A DNA stretch of 64,000 nt from Chloracidobacterium sp. CP2_5A (GCA_002254845.1 NKPT01000009.1:20167-84166); one strand, 5' to 3'; positions 1 through 9,457 are shown, counted from the first letter of the stretch. Numbers and translations are program-made. The notes: a model not told the origin generated them from the letters alone.

Positions 1-417
1 CGGCTTGGGCAACCCGCTCGGCTTGACGACCGGCTTTGGCTTGAGCCACTCCCACAACCAAAACGCCAGCTTCCAGCGCAGCTTGGTCTCGATGATGGTC
101 GGCGCAAGGTATTCGCTCAGGCGCAGAAAAATCTGTGGCCCGGCGGCCGCCAACTGGATGTCGCTTGGAAACGGCATCGCCCACGCGAAGGCCTCGCCCC
201 GAAAGCGAATCGCCGGCTCAAAAATGACGGTTTCGCGCTTGGTGGCCGGGTCGTAGTAAATCAGCAGCCGGTCTTCAGCGTAGTTGAATGGCGCGTTGTC
301 GCGCGTCACCACGCCGCCCGCTTGCACGTCGCCCATCCACAGGGTCGCGCCAAGCCACAGCAGTCCCAATCCAAAAGCGGCCGCCGGCAACCGCCGAATA
401 AGCTGGATGAAGCTCAT
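1..417 (-). CDS. DUF2330-family exported protein, C-terminally cut by window edge
   Basis: Reading the minus strand from ATG 417-415 gives an open frame running off the window edge (139 codons visible). It starts with a hydrophobic signal-like stretch (RRLPAAAFGLGLLWLGAT) followed by a mature region containing GGVVTRDNAPFNY and AFAWAMPFPS, the pattern of the N-terminal half of DUF2330 proteins, which are exported and of unknown function. The start codon overlaps the stop of the upstream OPT transporter gene as ATGA, so the two are probably translationally coupled. The usual DUF2330 cysteine near the mature N-terminus is not seen. Family assignment is by motif memory; function is unknown. Confidence 0.7.
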   Translation of the reverse strand, partial: MSFIQLIRRLPAAAFGLGLLWLGATLWMGDVQAGGVVTRDNAPFNYAEDRLLIYYDPATKRETVIFEPAIRFRGEAFAWAMPFPSDIQLAAAGPQIFLRLSEYLAPTIIETKLRWKLAFWLWEWLKPKPVVKPSGLPKP

Positions 418-2723
418 GATTTCATTACAATCCGAGACGACCGCGCAATGCGGTACAAGACAACGCCAAGCGCCAAAAACGCCGCCACCGCCCACAGGTC
501 GGAAAAGCGTCCATGCTCAAGCGCCGGGAAGCGTTCCGCGACGTTGAGCTGTGCCGCCGCCGCGCCGGCGACGACCGTCAGCGCCGCCAACAGCAACCCG
601 CCAATTGAGCCGCCGGCGATGAGCCCGGAGCTGAACAACACCCCGCTCCCAGCTTCCGCTTCGGCTTCCGAAGCGGCGCCATCCGCTTGCCGGTCAACCA
701 GCCACCGGATCAAGCCGCCCACAAAAATCGCCGCCGACGTGGAAAACGGCAGGTACAGCCCGACGGCGAACGGCAACGCCGCGACGCCGCAGAGTTCCAT
801 CGTGATGGAAATAAACATCCCCAACAGCACCAGCCCCCACGGAAGCTTCTGCGTGAGAATGCCGTCAATAATCAGCTTCATCAGGCTGGCTTTCGGCGCG
901 GAATAGGGCAAATCACGCTTCTCAAGGCGGTAATGGGCCTGGCCAGCGGCGTCCACGAGATACTCCGCCACAGCCTCCCCTTCGCCGACGCTGACCACCG
1001 TGTAAGTTTGGTCATCCAGCCCGCGCATCACGCCGGTCGGCGTCCCGCCGACGGGTCCGGCGGCTTCGACGAGCTTTTTGGTTTCGATGCCGCCCACGCC
1101 GGGGTCAATCGCGAAGCGGATTTGCCCGGCCTCGTTGACCAAGTAGCGTCCGGGCAAGAGTCCGGCAATTGGCTCCGTCACGCTGTGGACGCGATAAGTC
1201 TTCCCCGCCAGCGCAACCGTTTCGTCGCCAGTTGTTTTCGACACGTAACTCGGCGCTTCCTTGGGAAAGTAGATAGTGTTGGAGTCGTTGAGAAACGAAA
1301 GCACCCAACCGACGGCTAGCGCCGAAGTCGTGACGCCGATGACCAGACCGATTTGCTGCTGCCGAGGCGTCGCTCCAACGAGAAACCCGGTCTTCAAATC
1401 CTGCGAGGTCGCGCCGCCAATCGCGGCGGCGATGCAGACAACCGCGCCGACCGAGAGCGCCACGACGCGGGCTTCAATGCCGACCTTGCCGATAACCAGA
1501 AAAATCAGGCAGGTGAGCAAAATCGTCGCCACGGTCATCCCGGAAATCGGGTTCGAGGACGAGCCGATTTCGCCGGTAATCCGCGACGACACCGTCACGA
1601 AGAAAAAGCCAAAGGCGATGATCATCCCGGCGGCGAGGACGCTGAAGCCAAGCTCTGCCGCGGTAAAATAAATGACGGCGCTGAGGATGATCCACAGCAG
1701 CCCGGCCCCGCCCAGGACAAGGTTCATCGGCAGGTCGTTTTCCGTTCGCGCCACGCCAGTTTCGCCCGCCGCCTTGAAGCCGCCGACGCTGGCCCGAAAA
1801 GCCGACAGGATCATCGGCAGAGAGCGCGCCAAACTGATGATGCCGCCGGTCGCCACCGCGCCGGCCCCGATGTAGAGTACAAAGTTGGTCCGCGCGTCGC
1901 CGGGCGACATCCCGGCAATGAGCTTTGTCGCCGGGAACAGCGGCTCGGTCAGCCCGCTCCCAAAGAACACGATGGTCGGGATCAGCACGAGGTACGACAT
2001 CGCCCCGCCCGCCAGCATGATGCCGGCGACGCGCGGCCCGATGATGTAGCCGACGCCCATCAGCTCCGGCGACACCTCGGCGCTGATGGTCGCGCCCGGC
2101 AGAGCTTTCCCCAGCGCCTTTTCGGGGTACTCCTTCCACAGGTGCAGTCCCGACATCAAGAACTTGTACAGCAGCGCCAGCCCGAACCCGCCGAAGACTA
2201 GCTTGGCCTGGCTGCCCCCTTTTTCGCCTACAATCAGCACCTCGGCGCAGGCCGTGCCTTCCGGGTAGGTCAGCTTCCCATGCTCCTTGACGATGAGCGC
2301 GCGCCGCAGCGGAATCATCAGCAGCACGCCCAGCCAGCCGCCCGTGAGCGCCGTTAGGGTCGTCCGCGATAGGTCGAGCGAATAGCCCATCAGCAGCAGC
2401 GCCGGAACGGTAAACACCACCCCGGCGGCGACCGACTCGCCCGCCGAGCCGACCGTTTGCGTCATGTTGTTTTCGAGAATCGAGCTTTTGCCGAGCGCCC
2501 GGAAAATCGTAATCGAGAGCACGGCAATCGGAATGGACGCCGAAACGGTCAGCCCGACCTTGAGCGCCAGATAGACCGACGAAGCCCCAAAGACAATCCC
2601 CAAAATGACGCCAACTAACACGCTGCGCAGCGTGAACTCCGGCAGGACTTCGTCGTTGGCGACGAAAGGATGAAAGCCTGTCGCCGCCGGAGCTTCGAGC
2701 CGTGTCGCCATAGTTTGTTCCAT
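414..2723 (-). CDS. OPT family oligopeptide transporter
   Basis: 769 residues, polytopic inner-membrane protein of the oligopeptide transporter (OPT) superfamily, expected to import peptides or metal-chelate substrates by proton symport. The N-terminal part (FTLRSVLVGVILGIVFGASSVYLALKVGLTVSASIPIAVL) and the ENNMTQTVGSAGESVAAG segment are typical of bacterial OPT proteins, as are the GEIGSSSNPISGMT segment and a C-terminal PFAVGLYLPFS segment. A soluble insert of about 120 residues (about 485-605) between membrane segments carries two similar units, TYRVHSV...YLVNEAGQ and TYTVVSV...YLVDAAGQ. Start could also be the internal ATG four codons later; neither has a strong ribosome site. It lies 8 bp after the M28 peptidase gene and overlaps the DUF2330 gene, suggesting a peptide breakdown and uptake operon. 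Confidence 0.9.
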   Translation of the reverse strand: MEQTMATRLEAPAATGFHPFVANDEVLPEFTLRSVLVGVILGIVFGASSVYLALKVGLTVSASIPIAVLSITIFRALGKSSILENNMTQTVGSAGESVAAGVVFTVPALLLMGYSLDLSRTTLTALTGGWLGVLLMIPLRRALIVKEHGKLTYPEGTACAEVLIVGEKGGSQAKLVFGGFGLALLYKFLMSGLHLWKEYPEKALGKALPGATISAEVSPELMGVGYIIGPRVAGIMLAGGAMSYLVLIPTIVFFGSGLTEPLFPATKLIAGMSPGDARTNFVLYIGAGAVATGGIISLARSLPMILSAFRASVGGFKAAGETGVARTENDLPMNLVLGGAGLLWIILSAVIYFTAAELGFSVLAAGMIIAFGFFFVTVSSRITGEIGSSSNPISGMTVATILLTCLIFLVIGKVGIEARVVALSVGAVVCIAAAIGGATSQDLKTGFLVGATPRQQQIGLVIGVTTSALAVGWVLSFLNDSNTIYFPKEAPSYVSKTTGDETVALAGKTYRVHSVTEPIAGLLPGRYLVNEAGQIRFAIDPGVGGIETKKLVEAAGPVGGTPTGVMRGLDDQTYTVVSVGEGEAVAEYLVDAAGQAHYRLEKRDLPYSAPKASLMKLIIDGILTQKLPWGLVLLGMFISITMELCGVAALPFAVGLYLPFSTSAAIFVGGLIRWLVDRQADGAASEAEAEAGSGVLFSSGLIAGGSIGGLLLAALTVVAGAAAAQLNVAERFPALEHGRFSDLWAVAAFLALGVVLYRIARSSRIVMKS

Positions 2724-2731
2724 CCAGTTTG

Positions 2732-4414
2732 TTATGACTTCTTTGAACGCTGAAACGCCTCGCCGGGCAGCCAGTCGGGCATCGCCGGGTCCTCGGCGAC
2801 GACGCCGACAATAAGCAGCGCAAACTGCGCGTGCTGCGCCGCGCCGCGAAAATCCCAGTCGTCCTGAATGACATCCGTCGGCTGGTGGTAGTCGCGCCGC
2901 AGGTAAGTCTCAAACCGCTCCTTGCCCCAGTCGGCGGGCTTGCCCTCGATCTCGACGCCGAAGTTGAGCGACAGGCAGGGCACGCCAGCCTTGGCAAAGC
3001 AAAAGTGGTCGGAGCGGAAAAACGAGCCGTTTTGCGGGAAGGGGTCGGGCTTCATCGTCAGCCCCTCGAGCTTGGCTAGGGCGTCAATCGTTTTACCGAG
3101 CGTCGAGCGTTCCGCGCCGAGCGGGACGAAGTCGCGCGTCCGACCAAAAACATTGACTTCATCGAGGTTGACGTTGGCGGCGGTCTTCTCAAGCGGCGCC
3201 AGCGGGCGCTCGCAGTAGTACTGCGCGCCCAGCAGACCCTGCTCTTCGGCCGTCACCGCCAAAAACAACACCGACCGGCGCGGTCGCCACGCCGACTTCG
3301 CCAGCGCCTCCGCCATCGCCAGCAGCGCCGCCGTGCCGGAAGCGTTATCGAGCGCGCCGTGATAGACCAGCCGCTTGCCCGTCGGCGGGTCGTCCTTGAC
3401 GCCGAAGTGGTCGTAGTGCGCCGTCACGACGACGCATTCCTCGCGGAGCTTCTCGTCGCGGCCCGGCAGCAGACCGACGACGTTCGGCGATTCCAGCGTC
3501 GTCACTTCGCTTTTCAAATCAAGCGACAGCGTGACATCCAGCGGCACGGGGCGAAAATCGCGCCGCTCCGCCTGCTCGATCAGCGCCGCGAGGCTCTTGC
3601 CGGACAGCTTGGCGATGCGCACCGCCGCGTCGTCGGTAATCCACGACTTGAGGGCCACCACCGGCGGCGAGTCGGCGTCGCGGACCAGCTCCGACCGCGC
3701 GCCCGTGTTCGAGCTTTGCACGACTTGCCACGGGTAGGTGGCGCTTTCGGTCGTGTGAATGAGCAACACGCCGCGCGCGCCCTGCCGAGCGGCTTCCTCG
3801 AACTTATACGTCCAGCGCCCGTAGTAGGTCAGCGTTCGCCCCTGGAAAATGTTCGGGTTGCGCAGCCCCGGATCGTTGACGAGCAGCATGACGACTTTGC
3901 CGCGCGCGTCCACATCCTTGTAGTCGTTCCAGTCGTACTCCGGCGCGACAATGCCGTAGCCGGCGAAAATGACCGGCGCGTTGTCCAGCTTGACTTCCGG
4001 GAGGCACTCGCCCGATTGGGCGGTGAACTCCGTTCCGTAATCCAGCTCGACCTGTCCGCCATTGGCGGCGCGCAGCGTCATCGTGGTCGGCTGGGCGCGC
4101 AGGTTGACGATGGGCACATTTTGGAAGTACGAGCCGTTGACGGGTTCCAGCCCGTAGGTCTGAAACTGCGCGGCGATGTACTTAGCGGCCAGCAGCCCGC
4201 CGCGCGCGCCTGGGGCGCGGCCTTCAAACAGATCGTCGGAAAGCAGCTCGGTGTGGGCGCGCAGCGCGGCGGGCTGAATGCGGGCTATCGCCGCCCGGAG
4301 ATCATCGGGGACAACCACCGGCGCCGCGCCGGAGCTTTTCGGCAACTGCGCGCCGACCTGCGCGACCAGCCACAGCAGCCACCAGGCCGCGGCCCAGCGA
4401 TGGAGCGTTTTCAT
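2732..4414 (-). CDS. Secreted M28 family metallopeptidase with PA domain
   Basis: 560 residues from ATG 4414, chosen because a signal peptide (MKTLHRWAAAWWLLWLVAQVGA) begins there; the frame stays open further upstream without signal features. A protease-associated (PA) domain spans roughly residues 115-270. The M28 catalytic domain follows, with zinc ligands and general base in VTAHYDHFG, GALDNASGTAAL, TAEEQGLLG, LDEVNVFG and SDHFCFAKAG. It is expected to be a two-zinc aminopeptidase working outside the cytoplasm. It is the first gene of the run with the OPT transporter, 8 bp upstream of it, consistent with peptide scavenging; this would suit an organism needing amino acids. Confidence 0.9.
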   Translation of the reverse strand: MKTLHRWAAAWWLLWLVAQVGAQLPKSSGAAPVVVPDDLRAAIARIQPAALRAHTELLSDDLFEGRAPGARGGLLAAKYIAAQFQTYGLEPVNGSYFQNVPIVNLRAQPTTMTLRAANGGQVELDYGTEFTAQSGECLPEVKLDNAPVIFAGYGIVAPEYDWNDYKDVDARGKVVMLLVNDPGLRNPNIFQGRTLTYYGRWTYKFEEAARQGARGVLLIHTTESATYPWQVVQSSNTGARSELVRDADSPPVVALKSWITDDAAVRIAKLSGKSLAALIEQAERRDFRPVPLDVTLSLDLKSEVTTLESPNVVGLLPGRDEKLREECVVVTAHYDHFGVKDDPPTGKRLVYHGALDNASGTAALLAMAEALAKSAWRPRRSVLFLAVTAEEQGLLGAQYYCERPLAPLEKTAANVNLDEVNVFGRTRDFVPLGAERSTLGKTIDALAKLEGLTMKPDPFPQNGSFFRSDHFCFAKAGVPCLSLNFGVEIEGKPADWGKERFETYLRRDYHQPTDVIQDDWDFRGAAQHAQFALLIVGVVAEDPAMPDWLPGEAFQRSKKS

Positions 4415-4578
4415 CACTCGCTCAACCTCGCGTTGAAGATGACGAACAGCGTTTGACGGAAGCTGAAAAGCAGCGTCATTCTTAGCGCTTAGCGCGCCGA
4501 TTTCAATCCATATTTTCAAGTTGGGAAACGCGCGCTCACGGCTGACGGCTCACCGCCCGCTCGCTTTTGGAGGCGCCC

Positions 4579-6381
4579 ATGCAACCTGGCGCAATGCTTG
4601 GCCCGTACACCCTAGTCCGACTCTTAGGGCGCGGCGCTTTTGGTCAGGTATGGCTGGCCGAGCGGCGCACAGCGTTGGCCGTCACCCGCGTGGCGCTCAA
4701 AGCGCCCATCGCCGACAACGTTGACCTTGACGCCATCCGCAAGGAAGCCGCCGTATGGGCGGAAGCCAGCGGGCACCCCAACGTCCTGCCGATTATCGAA
4801 GCCGATATCTACGATGGGCAGGTTGTCATCGTGAGCGAATACGCCCCGGACGGCTCGCTGGCGGAATGGATAGCGCGCCGGGGCGGGCGCGTAGCGCTGC
4901 CAGAGGCGGCCAGAATGCTCGACGGCGTTTTGGCCGGGCTTGAGCATCTTCATAACCGGCGCATTGTGCACCGCGACCTCAAGCCGGCGAACATTCTGCT
5001 CCAGGGCGATACGCCGCGCCTGGCCGACTTTGGCATTGCGCGCGTCGCGCGCGCCACCTCGCATACGGGCCTCATCGCTGGGACGCCCGCCTACATGCCG
5101 CCCGAAGCTTTTGACGGCAGCCGCACGGAGCAGGGCGATCTGTGGGCGGCCGGGGTGATTTTTCAGCAACTGCTCACCGGCGGATTGCCGTTTCCGCAGC
5201 AAGACCTGACGACGCTCATGGGGGCGATCGTGAACCGCGACCCCATGCCGCTCCCGGCGACGCTGCCGGCGGCCGTCCATCAGTTTGTCGCGACGGCGCT
5301 GTGTAAGAACCCGGCGCAGCGGTTTCAGACGGCGACGGCGATGCGGCAAGCGCTGGCGCAAGCGACGGCCCGGCCGCCGCAGCCGGCGGCGGGCTGGACT
5401 ACGGAGGGCGGGCCTGGGCCGGCGACGGATCGGCAGGCGGCGGCTTTCGCGTCCGCGCCGACGACTTGGCAGCCGCCGACTGGGCGGCCGGCGAGCGGCG
5501 CGTCGCTCATGGCAACGGCCGCTACGCTGCCGTTGCCGCCATCCCGCGCCGCCGGCCCGTCGCCAGCTTTGGCTGCCGAGCGGCGCAAACAAGGCTGGTG
5601 GTGGGTAGCCGCAGGCGCGGCCGTGACGCTCCTGCTGGGCGCGACACTGTTTCTGGCGCTGCTGACGTACTTCCACGGGCGGGCTTTTCAGCCCGCCGCC
5701 CCGGCCCCGCTCGCGCCCGTCGCCGATGCGCCCGTCGCCGATGCGCCCGCGCCAGTCGCGCCGCCGGCGGAGCCATCCGCGGAAGAAGCGCCGCCCGCGC
5801 CGGAATCGCTCGCGCCCGGCTCCGAGGGCGTGTATGTCATCGGCTTTTCCTCTAAGACCCTGGAAGCCGCCGAGGCGAAGCGCGCCGACTATGCCAAGGC
5901 CGGCTTCCCATCCTTTGTGGTGAAGACGGATGAGTGGACGAACTTCGATCCCGGCTTTTACATTGTGGCGCTGGGCATTTACGCCACCGAAGCCGACGCC
6001 AAGGTCGTCGTGGCGCGCATCCGGGAAAAGGGACTGAGCACTTACGCCAAGCCGTCGGGGCCGCCGCGTCAGTCGCCGGAAACGCCCATCAATCCAGAGG
6101 ATGTCCCCGGCGATTTCCCGGAAGCCTCGCTGCGCGACCTGACGGAGGATGACCTCGCGGATCTGTCGCTCGAAGAGCTGCGCCTTATGCGCAATGAAAT
6201 CCTGGCGCGACATGGCTATCGCTTCGCCGACCCAGGGCTGGCCGAGCATTTTAAGGCTCAGCCGTGGTACCATCCGACCGAAAACAGCGCGAGCGATAAG
6301 CTGACGCCGGTTGAGAAACGAAACATCGAGCGCATTCGCCGGGCCGAAAAGGACGCCGAAAGCAAACCAAAAGCAAATTAG
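4579..6381 (+). CDS. Membrane Ser/Thr protein kinase with SPOR-like and YARHG extracytoplasmic domains
   Basis: 600 residues. ATG 4579 follows GGAGG at 4569-4573. The cytoplasmic kinase domain (about 8-265) has GRGAFGQVW glycine loop, VALK lysine, IVHRDLKPANILL catalytic loop, ADFGIA and a GTPAYMPPEA activation segment, so it should be active. A Pro/Ala-rich linker leads to one transmembrane helix (about 340-365, WWWVAAGAAVTLLLGATLFL), a second Pro/Ala-rich linker, a SPOR-like repeat (VYVIGFSSKTLEAAEAKR... FYIVALGIYATEADA) and a C-terminal YARHG domain (MRNEILARHGYRF ... PWYHP). The outer part probably senses peptidoglycan or envelope state; this role is inferred from the SPOR domain's known glycan binding. 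It is divergent from the M28 gene. Confidence 0.93.
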   Translation: MQPGAMLGPYTLVRLLGRGAFGQVWLAERRTALAVTRVALKAPIADNVDLDAIRKEAAVWAEASGHPNVLPIIEADIYDGQVVIVSEYAPDGSLAEWIARRGGRVALPEAARMLDGVLAGLEHLHNRRIVHRDLKPANILLQGDTPRLADFGIARVARATSHTGLIAGTPAYMPPEAFDGSRTEQGDLWAAGVIFQQLLTGGLPFPQQDLTTLMGAIVNRDPMPLPATLPAAVHQFVATALCKNPAQRFQTATAMRQALAQATARPPQPAAGWTTEGGPGPATDRQAAAFASAPTTWQPPTGRPASGASLMATAATLPLPPSRAAGPSPALAAERRKQGWWWVAAGAAVTLLLGATLFLALLTYFHGRAFQPAAPAPLAPVADAPVADAPAPVAPPAEPSAEEAPPAPESLAPGSEGVYVIGFSSKTLEAAEAKRADYAKAGFPSFVVKTDEWTNFDPGFYIVALGIYATEADAKVVVARIREKGLSTYAKPSGPPRQSPETPINPEDVPGDFPEASLRDLTEDDLADLSLEELRLMRNEILARHGYRFADPGLAEHFKAQPWYHPTENSASDKLTPVEKRNIERIRRAEKDAESKPKAN

Positions 6382-6475
6382 CCGACTGAGCCGCCGCCTT
6401 CAGCGGCGCTCTTGAGTCGCGCGTCCTGAACGGTCTATCGTTATGCTCCCCAGCCGTTTGGCGCTTCGCTGGCGA

Positions 6476-6610
6476 TAGGCTCCGCCGTCCGGCGCATCCG
6501 CCCGCCCGACCGCCACTGAGCGAGGCGCGTTGTCGTGGACGGCGCTAGGCTCCGCCATCCGGCGCATCCGCCCGCCCGACCGCCACTGAGCGAGGTACGT
6601 TGTCGTGGAC
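6476..6610 (+). repeat. Imperfect 65-bp tandem duplication covering the spoVR start codon region
   Basis: Positions 6476-6540 and 6546-6610 match at 62 of 65 bases (differences in ccgtcc/ccatcc and gaggcgcgt/gaggtacgt), period 70 bp. Each copy includes the gagcgag-type leader and the GTGGAC that begins spoVR in copy two. Because 70 is not a multiple of three, initiation at the first-copy GTG (6535) reads a different frame. The duplicate therefore supplies a decoy start or a duplicated leader. Confidence 0.9.
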
Positions 6611-8017
6611 AAGGAATTAGCCGCTCTCGAACAGGCCTTGGAACGCATCTGGGCCATCGCCCGCGACTTCGGGCTAGACCCGTTTCCGGTTCACTTCGAG
6701 GTCGTCCCCGCGACAGTCATGTATGAGATTGGCTCATACGCCCTGCCAGGACGCTTCTCGCACTGGACGTTCGGCAAGGCCTACCACCGCATGAAAACCA
6801 TGTATGACTTCGGCCTGTCGCGCATCTACGAAGTCGTCATCAACACGAATCCGGCCTACGGCTTTCTGCTAGAAACCAATTCGCCGCTTCAGAACAAGCT
6901 CGTCATGGCGCATGTGCTGGGCCACGTGGATTTCTTCAAAAACAACGCCTATTTCGCCCGCACCAACCGGCGAATGGTGGATGAAGTCAACCTGCATGCG
7001 GCGCGCATCGAGGAGTATGAGTTCCAGTACGGGCGCAAAACCGTCGAGACCTTCCTTGACGCGGTGCTCTCGATTGAGGAGCACATTGACCCGAACTTCC
7101 TGATTCGCAAGGAGCGCGACACGCCGTCCAATCCGAACAAGCAGCCCGGGCCGGTCAAGGAAAATCCCTTTGAAGACATTCTGCGGCTGGGCGAAAAGCC
7201 AGCGAGCGCCGAGCCCGAGCCGCCGAAGCGGAAGCCGGGCGAGCCGGCGTATCCCGAAAAAGATCTCGTTTGGTTCATTGCGACCCACTCGCCGACGCTT
7301 GAAGCCTGGCAGCGCGACGTGATGATGATGATTCACGACGAAATGCTGTATTTTGTCCCGCAGATGCAGACGAAGATCATGAACGAAGGCTGGGCGAGCT
7401 ACTGGCACTCGCGCATCATGCGCGAGCTATGCGAGGGCACGGACGACTTCGTTGAGTTCGCCGAGCTGCATGCCTCGGTCGTGTCGCCGCACAAGGGGCA
7501 GCTCAACCCGTACTATCTCGGTTACAAAATCTTTGAAGACATTGAGCGCCGCTGGGACCACCCGACGGACGAGGAGCGGGAGGCCTATGGCCGCCCCGGC
7601 GGGCAGGGGCGGGAAAAAATCTTCGAGGTGCGCGAAGTGGATAACGACGTGTCGTTTCTGCGCAACTACCTCACCGAGGCGCTGGTCGAGGAGCTTGACC
7701 TTTACATTTTCGAACTCGTGGACGAAGAGGAGTGGACGATCACGGAGAAGCGCTGGGAGCGCGTCCGCGACCAGTTGGTGACGAATATGACCAACTTCGG
7801 CTTTCCCTACATCGAGGTTACGGACGGCGATTACAACCGCAACCGCGAGCTTTACCTGACGCATCGGTTTGAAGGCGCGGAGCTGGATTTGAAGTACGCC
7901 CGCAAGGTGCTGGAATACGTCCATCAGCTCTGGGGACGGACGGTTCATCTGGAAACGCGCGTGGATAACGAATCGCTGACGCTGCATTACGACGGCAGCA
8001 AGCACGACGAGGATTAG
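6605..8017 (+). CDS. SpoVR family protein
   Basis: 470 residues from GTG 6605. The sequence matches the SpoVR/YcgB family along its length: [24 protein letters not shown] near the N-terminus, RWSHW-like [21 protein letters not shown], a [15 protein letters not shown] histidine-rich segment, [33 protein letters not shown] and [11 protein letters not shown] near the end. SpoVR is linked to sporulation cortex in Bacillus, and in non-sporulating bacteria usually sits with a PrkA kinase and YhbH. Neither partner is nearby here. The start lies inside the second copy of a 65-bp duplication. Biochemical role is unknown. Confidence 0.93.
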   Translation: MDKELAALEQALERIWAIARDFGLDPFPVHFEVVPATVMYEIGSYALPGRFSHWTFGKAYHRMKTMYDFGLSRIYEVVINTNPAYGFLLETNSPLQNKLVMAHVLGHVDFFKNNAYFARTNRRMVDEVNLHAARIEEYEFQYGRKTVETFLDAVLSIEEHIDPNFLIRKERDTPSNPNKQPGPVKENPFEDILRLGEKPASAEPEPPKRKPGEPAYPEKDLVWFIATHSPTLEAWQRDVMMMIHDEMLYFVPQMQTKIMNEGWASYWHSRIMRELCEGTDDFVEFAELHASVVSPHKGQLNPYYLGYKIFEDIERRWDHPTDEEREAYGRPGGQGREKIFEVREVDNDVSFLRNYLTEALVEELDLYIFELVDEEEWTITEKRWERVRDQLVTNMTNFGFPYIEVTDGDYNRNRELYLTHRFEGAELDLKYARKVLEYVHQLWGRTVHLETRVDNESLTLHYDGSKHDED

Positions 8018-8082
8018 AGCGCCGTCTCCTGACATTCGGCGTCACGCGCCAAGCGCGAGTCAACCACTGGGAGGAAACCACC

Positions 8083-9435
8083 GTGCGCAGTGCATACCAG
8101 ACGCTTCGCAGGCTCGCCCTGGAGGGCAAGATTACCGAGGACATGATCGCCGTCGCCGAGGATGAGCGGCTCGACCCGGAATTCATCCGGCAGGGACTGG
8201 CCGAGGGGACGATTGTCATTCCGAAAAACATCCGCCGCGACTTTCGCCCGATTGGCATCGGCAAGGGCCTGCGCACGAAAGTCAACGCCAACATCGGCGC
8301 GTCGGGCTATCGCCAACTGCTCGAAGAGGAAATCGTCAAGCTGCGCGCGGCGGTGCAGTACGGCGCGGATAGCGTCATGGACCTGTCGACCGGCACGGAC
8401 CTTGACCTCATCCGCGAAACGCTCATCCGCGAAAGCCCGCTCATGCTGGGGACGGTGCCGATTTACCAAGTCGCGTCGGAAGGCTCGATTCTGAAGATGG
8501 ATCCGGAAGAGCTGTTCGCCGTCATCGAGAAGCAGGCCCAACAGGGCGTTGACTACATGACGGTGCACTGCGGCGTGACGAAGGAAACCGTCAAGAAGCT
8601 GCGCAACCACCAGCGTATCGAGGGCATTGTGAGTCGCGGCGGAGCGCTGCTGGCGGCCTACATCGAAGCGACGGGCAATGAAAATCCGCTTTACGAGCAA
8701 TTCGACCGCCTGTGCGACATCTTTGCGCGGCATGACGTGACCTTTTCGCTAGGCGACGGGCTGCGGCCGGGAGCGATCGGCGACGCGAGCGACCGCGGCC
8801 AGTTGGCGGAGCTGCTTGTGCTGGGCGAGCTTGTGGCGCGCGCAAGGGAAAAGGGCTGTCAGGTGATGGTGGAGGGGCCGGGACACGTCCCGCTCGACCA
8901 GATTGCAGCGAACGTGCAGCTTCAGAAGCGCGTTTGCGACGGCGCGCCGTTTTACGTCCTCGGGCCGCTCACCTGCGATGTCGCCCCGGGCTACGACCAC
9001 ATCACGGGCGCGATTGGCGGGGCGATTGCCGCCGGGGCCGGCACGGACATGCTGTGCTACGTGACCCCGGCCGAACACCTGCGCCTGCCCGACCGTCAGG
9101 ACGTGATCGAGGGCGTTATCGCCACGCGCATCGCGGCCCATTCGGGCGATCTGGTCAAGGGCGTCAAGGGGGCCAAGGCGTGGAACGACCAGATGTCTCG
9201 CTACCGGAAGCAGCTTGACTGGGACGGGATGTTCCGGCTGGCGATGGACCCGGAGAAAGCGCGCCGCTACAAGGAAGAGTCCGAGGCGGCCAACGCCAAG
9301 GTCTGCTCCATGTGCGGCAGCTTGTGCTCGATCAACATTGATAACGCCGCCATCGAGAAGTTTGCCCGCGAAAAGCCCGACACGTCGGAGAAGTTTTTCG
9401 CGGCGCGCCCGGCCGTCGCGGCCGCGGGGGATTGA
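8083..9435 (+). CDS. thiC: Phosphomethylpyrimidine synthase ThiC, short type
   Basis: 450 residues from GTG 8083, preceded by GGGAGGAAACCACC. It belongs to the ThiC radical-SAM family that converts aminoimidazole ribotide to hydroxymethylpyrimidine phosphate for thiamine. Visible features are KVNANIGAS, GADSVMDLSTG, SLGDGLRPGAIGDA, MVEGPGHVPLDQI, LGPLTCDVAPGYDHI and AGTDMLCYVTPAEHL. The C-terminal cluster motif is CSMCGSLC, that is C-x2-C-x3-C, one residue shorter than the textbook C-x2-C-x4-C of long ThiC. The short form is also seen in relatives such as the BzaF benzimidazole synthases, so that activity cannot be excluded, though no cobamide genes are nearby. I see no TPP riboswitch in the 65-bp leader. 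Confidence 0.87.
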   Translation: MRSAYQTLRRLALEGKITEDMIAVAEDERLDPEFIRQGLAEGTIVIPKNIRRDFRPIGIGKGLRTKVNANIGASGYRQLLEEEIVKLRAAVQYGADSVMDLSTGTDLDLIRETLIRESPLMLGTVPIYQVASEGSILKMDPEELFAVIEKQAQQGVDYMTVHCGVTKETVKKLRNHQRIEGIVSRGGALLAAYIEATGNENPLYEQFDRLCDIFARHDVTFSLGDGLRPGAIGDASDRGQLAELLVLGELVARAREKGCQVMVEGPGHVPLDQIAANVQLQKRVCDGAPFYVLGPLTCDVAPGYDHITGAIGGAIAAGAGTDMLCYVTPAEHLRLPDRQDVIEGVIATRIAAHSGDLVKGVKGAKAWNDQMSRYRKQLDWDGMFRLAMDPEKARRYKEESEAANAKVCSMCGSLCSINIDNAAIEKFAREKPDTSEKFFAARPAVAAAGD

Positions 9436-9457
9436 AGCGCGCCGCTCGAAAAGGCGC

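Noticed and set aside
1474..2997. Long minus-strand frame overlapping the OPT and M28 genes
   Set aside because: Arg/Ala-rich shadow frame; both real genes in the other frame have complete family motifs.
4624..6273. Long open frame on the minus strand opposite the kinase gene
   Set aside because: A shadow of GC-rich codon bias; Arg-rich, low-complexity translation, while the plus strand encodes a complete kinase.
8018..8082. Search for a TPP riboswitch before thiC
   Set aside because: Only 65 bp are available and no CTGAGA or ACCTGA-type elements are present.
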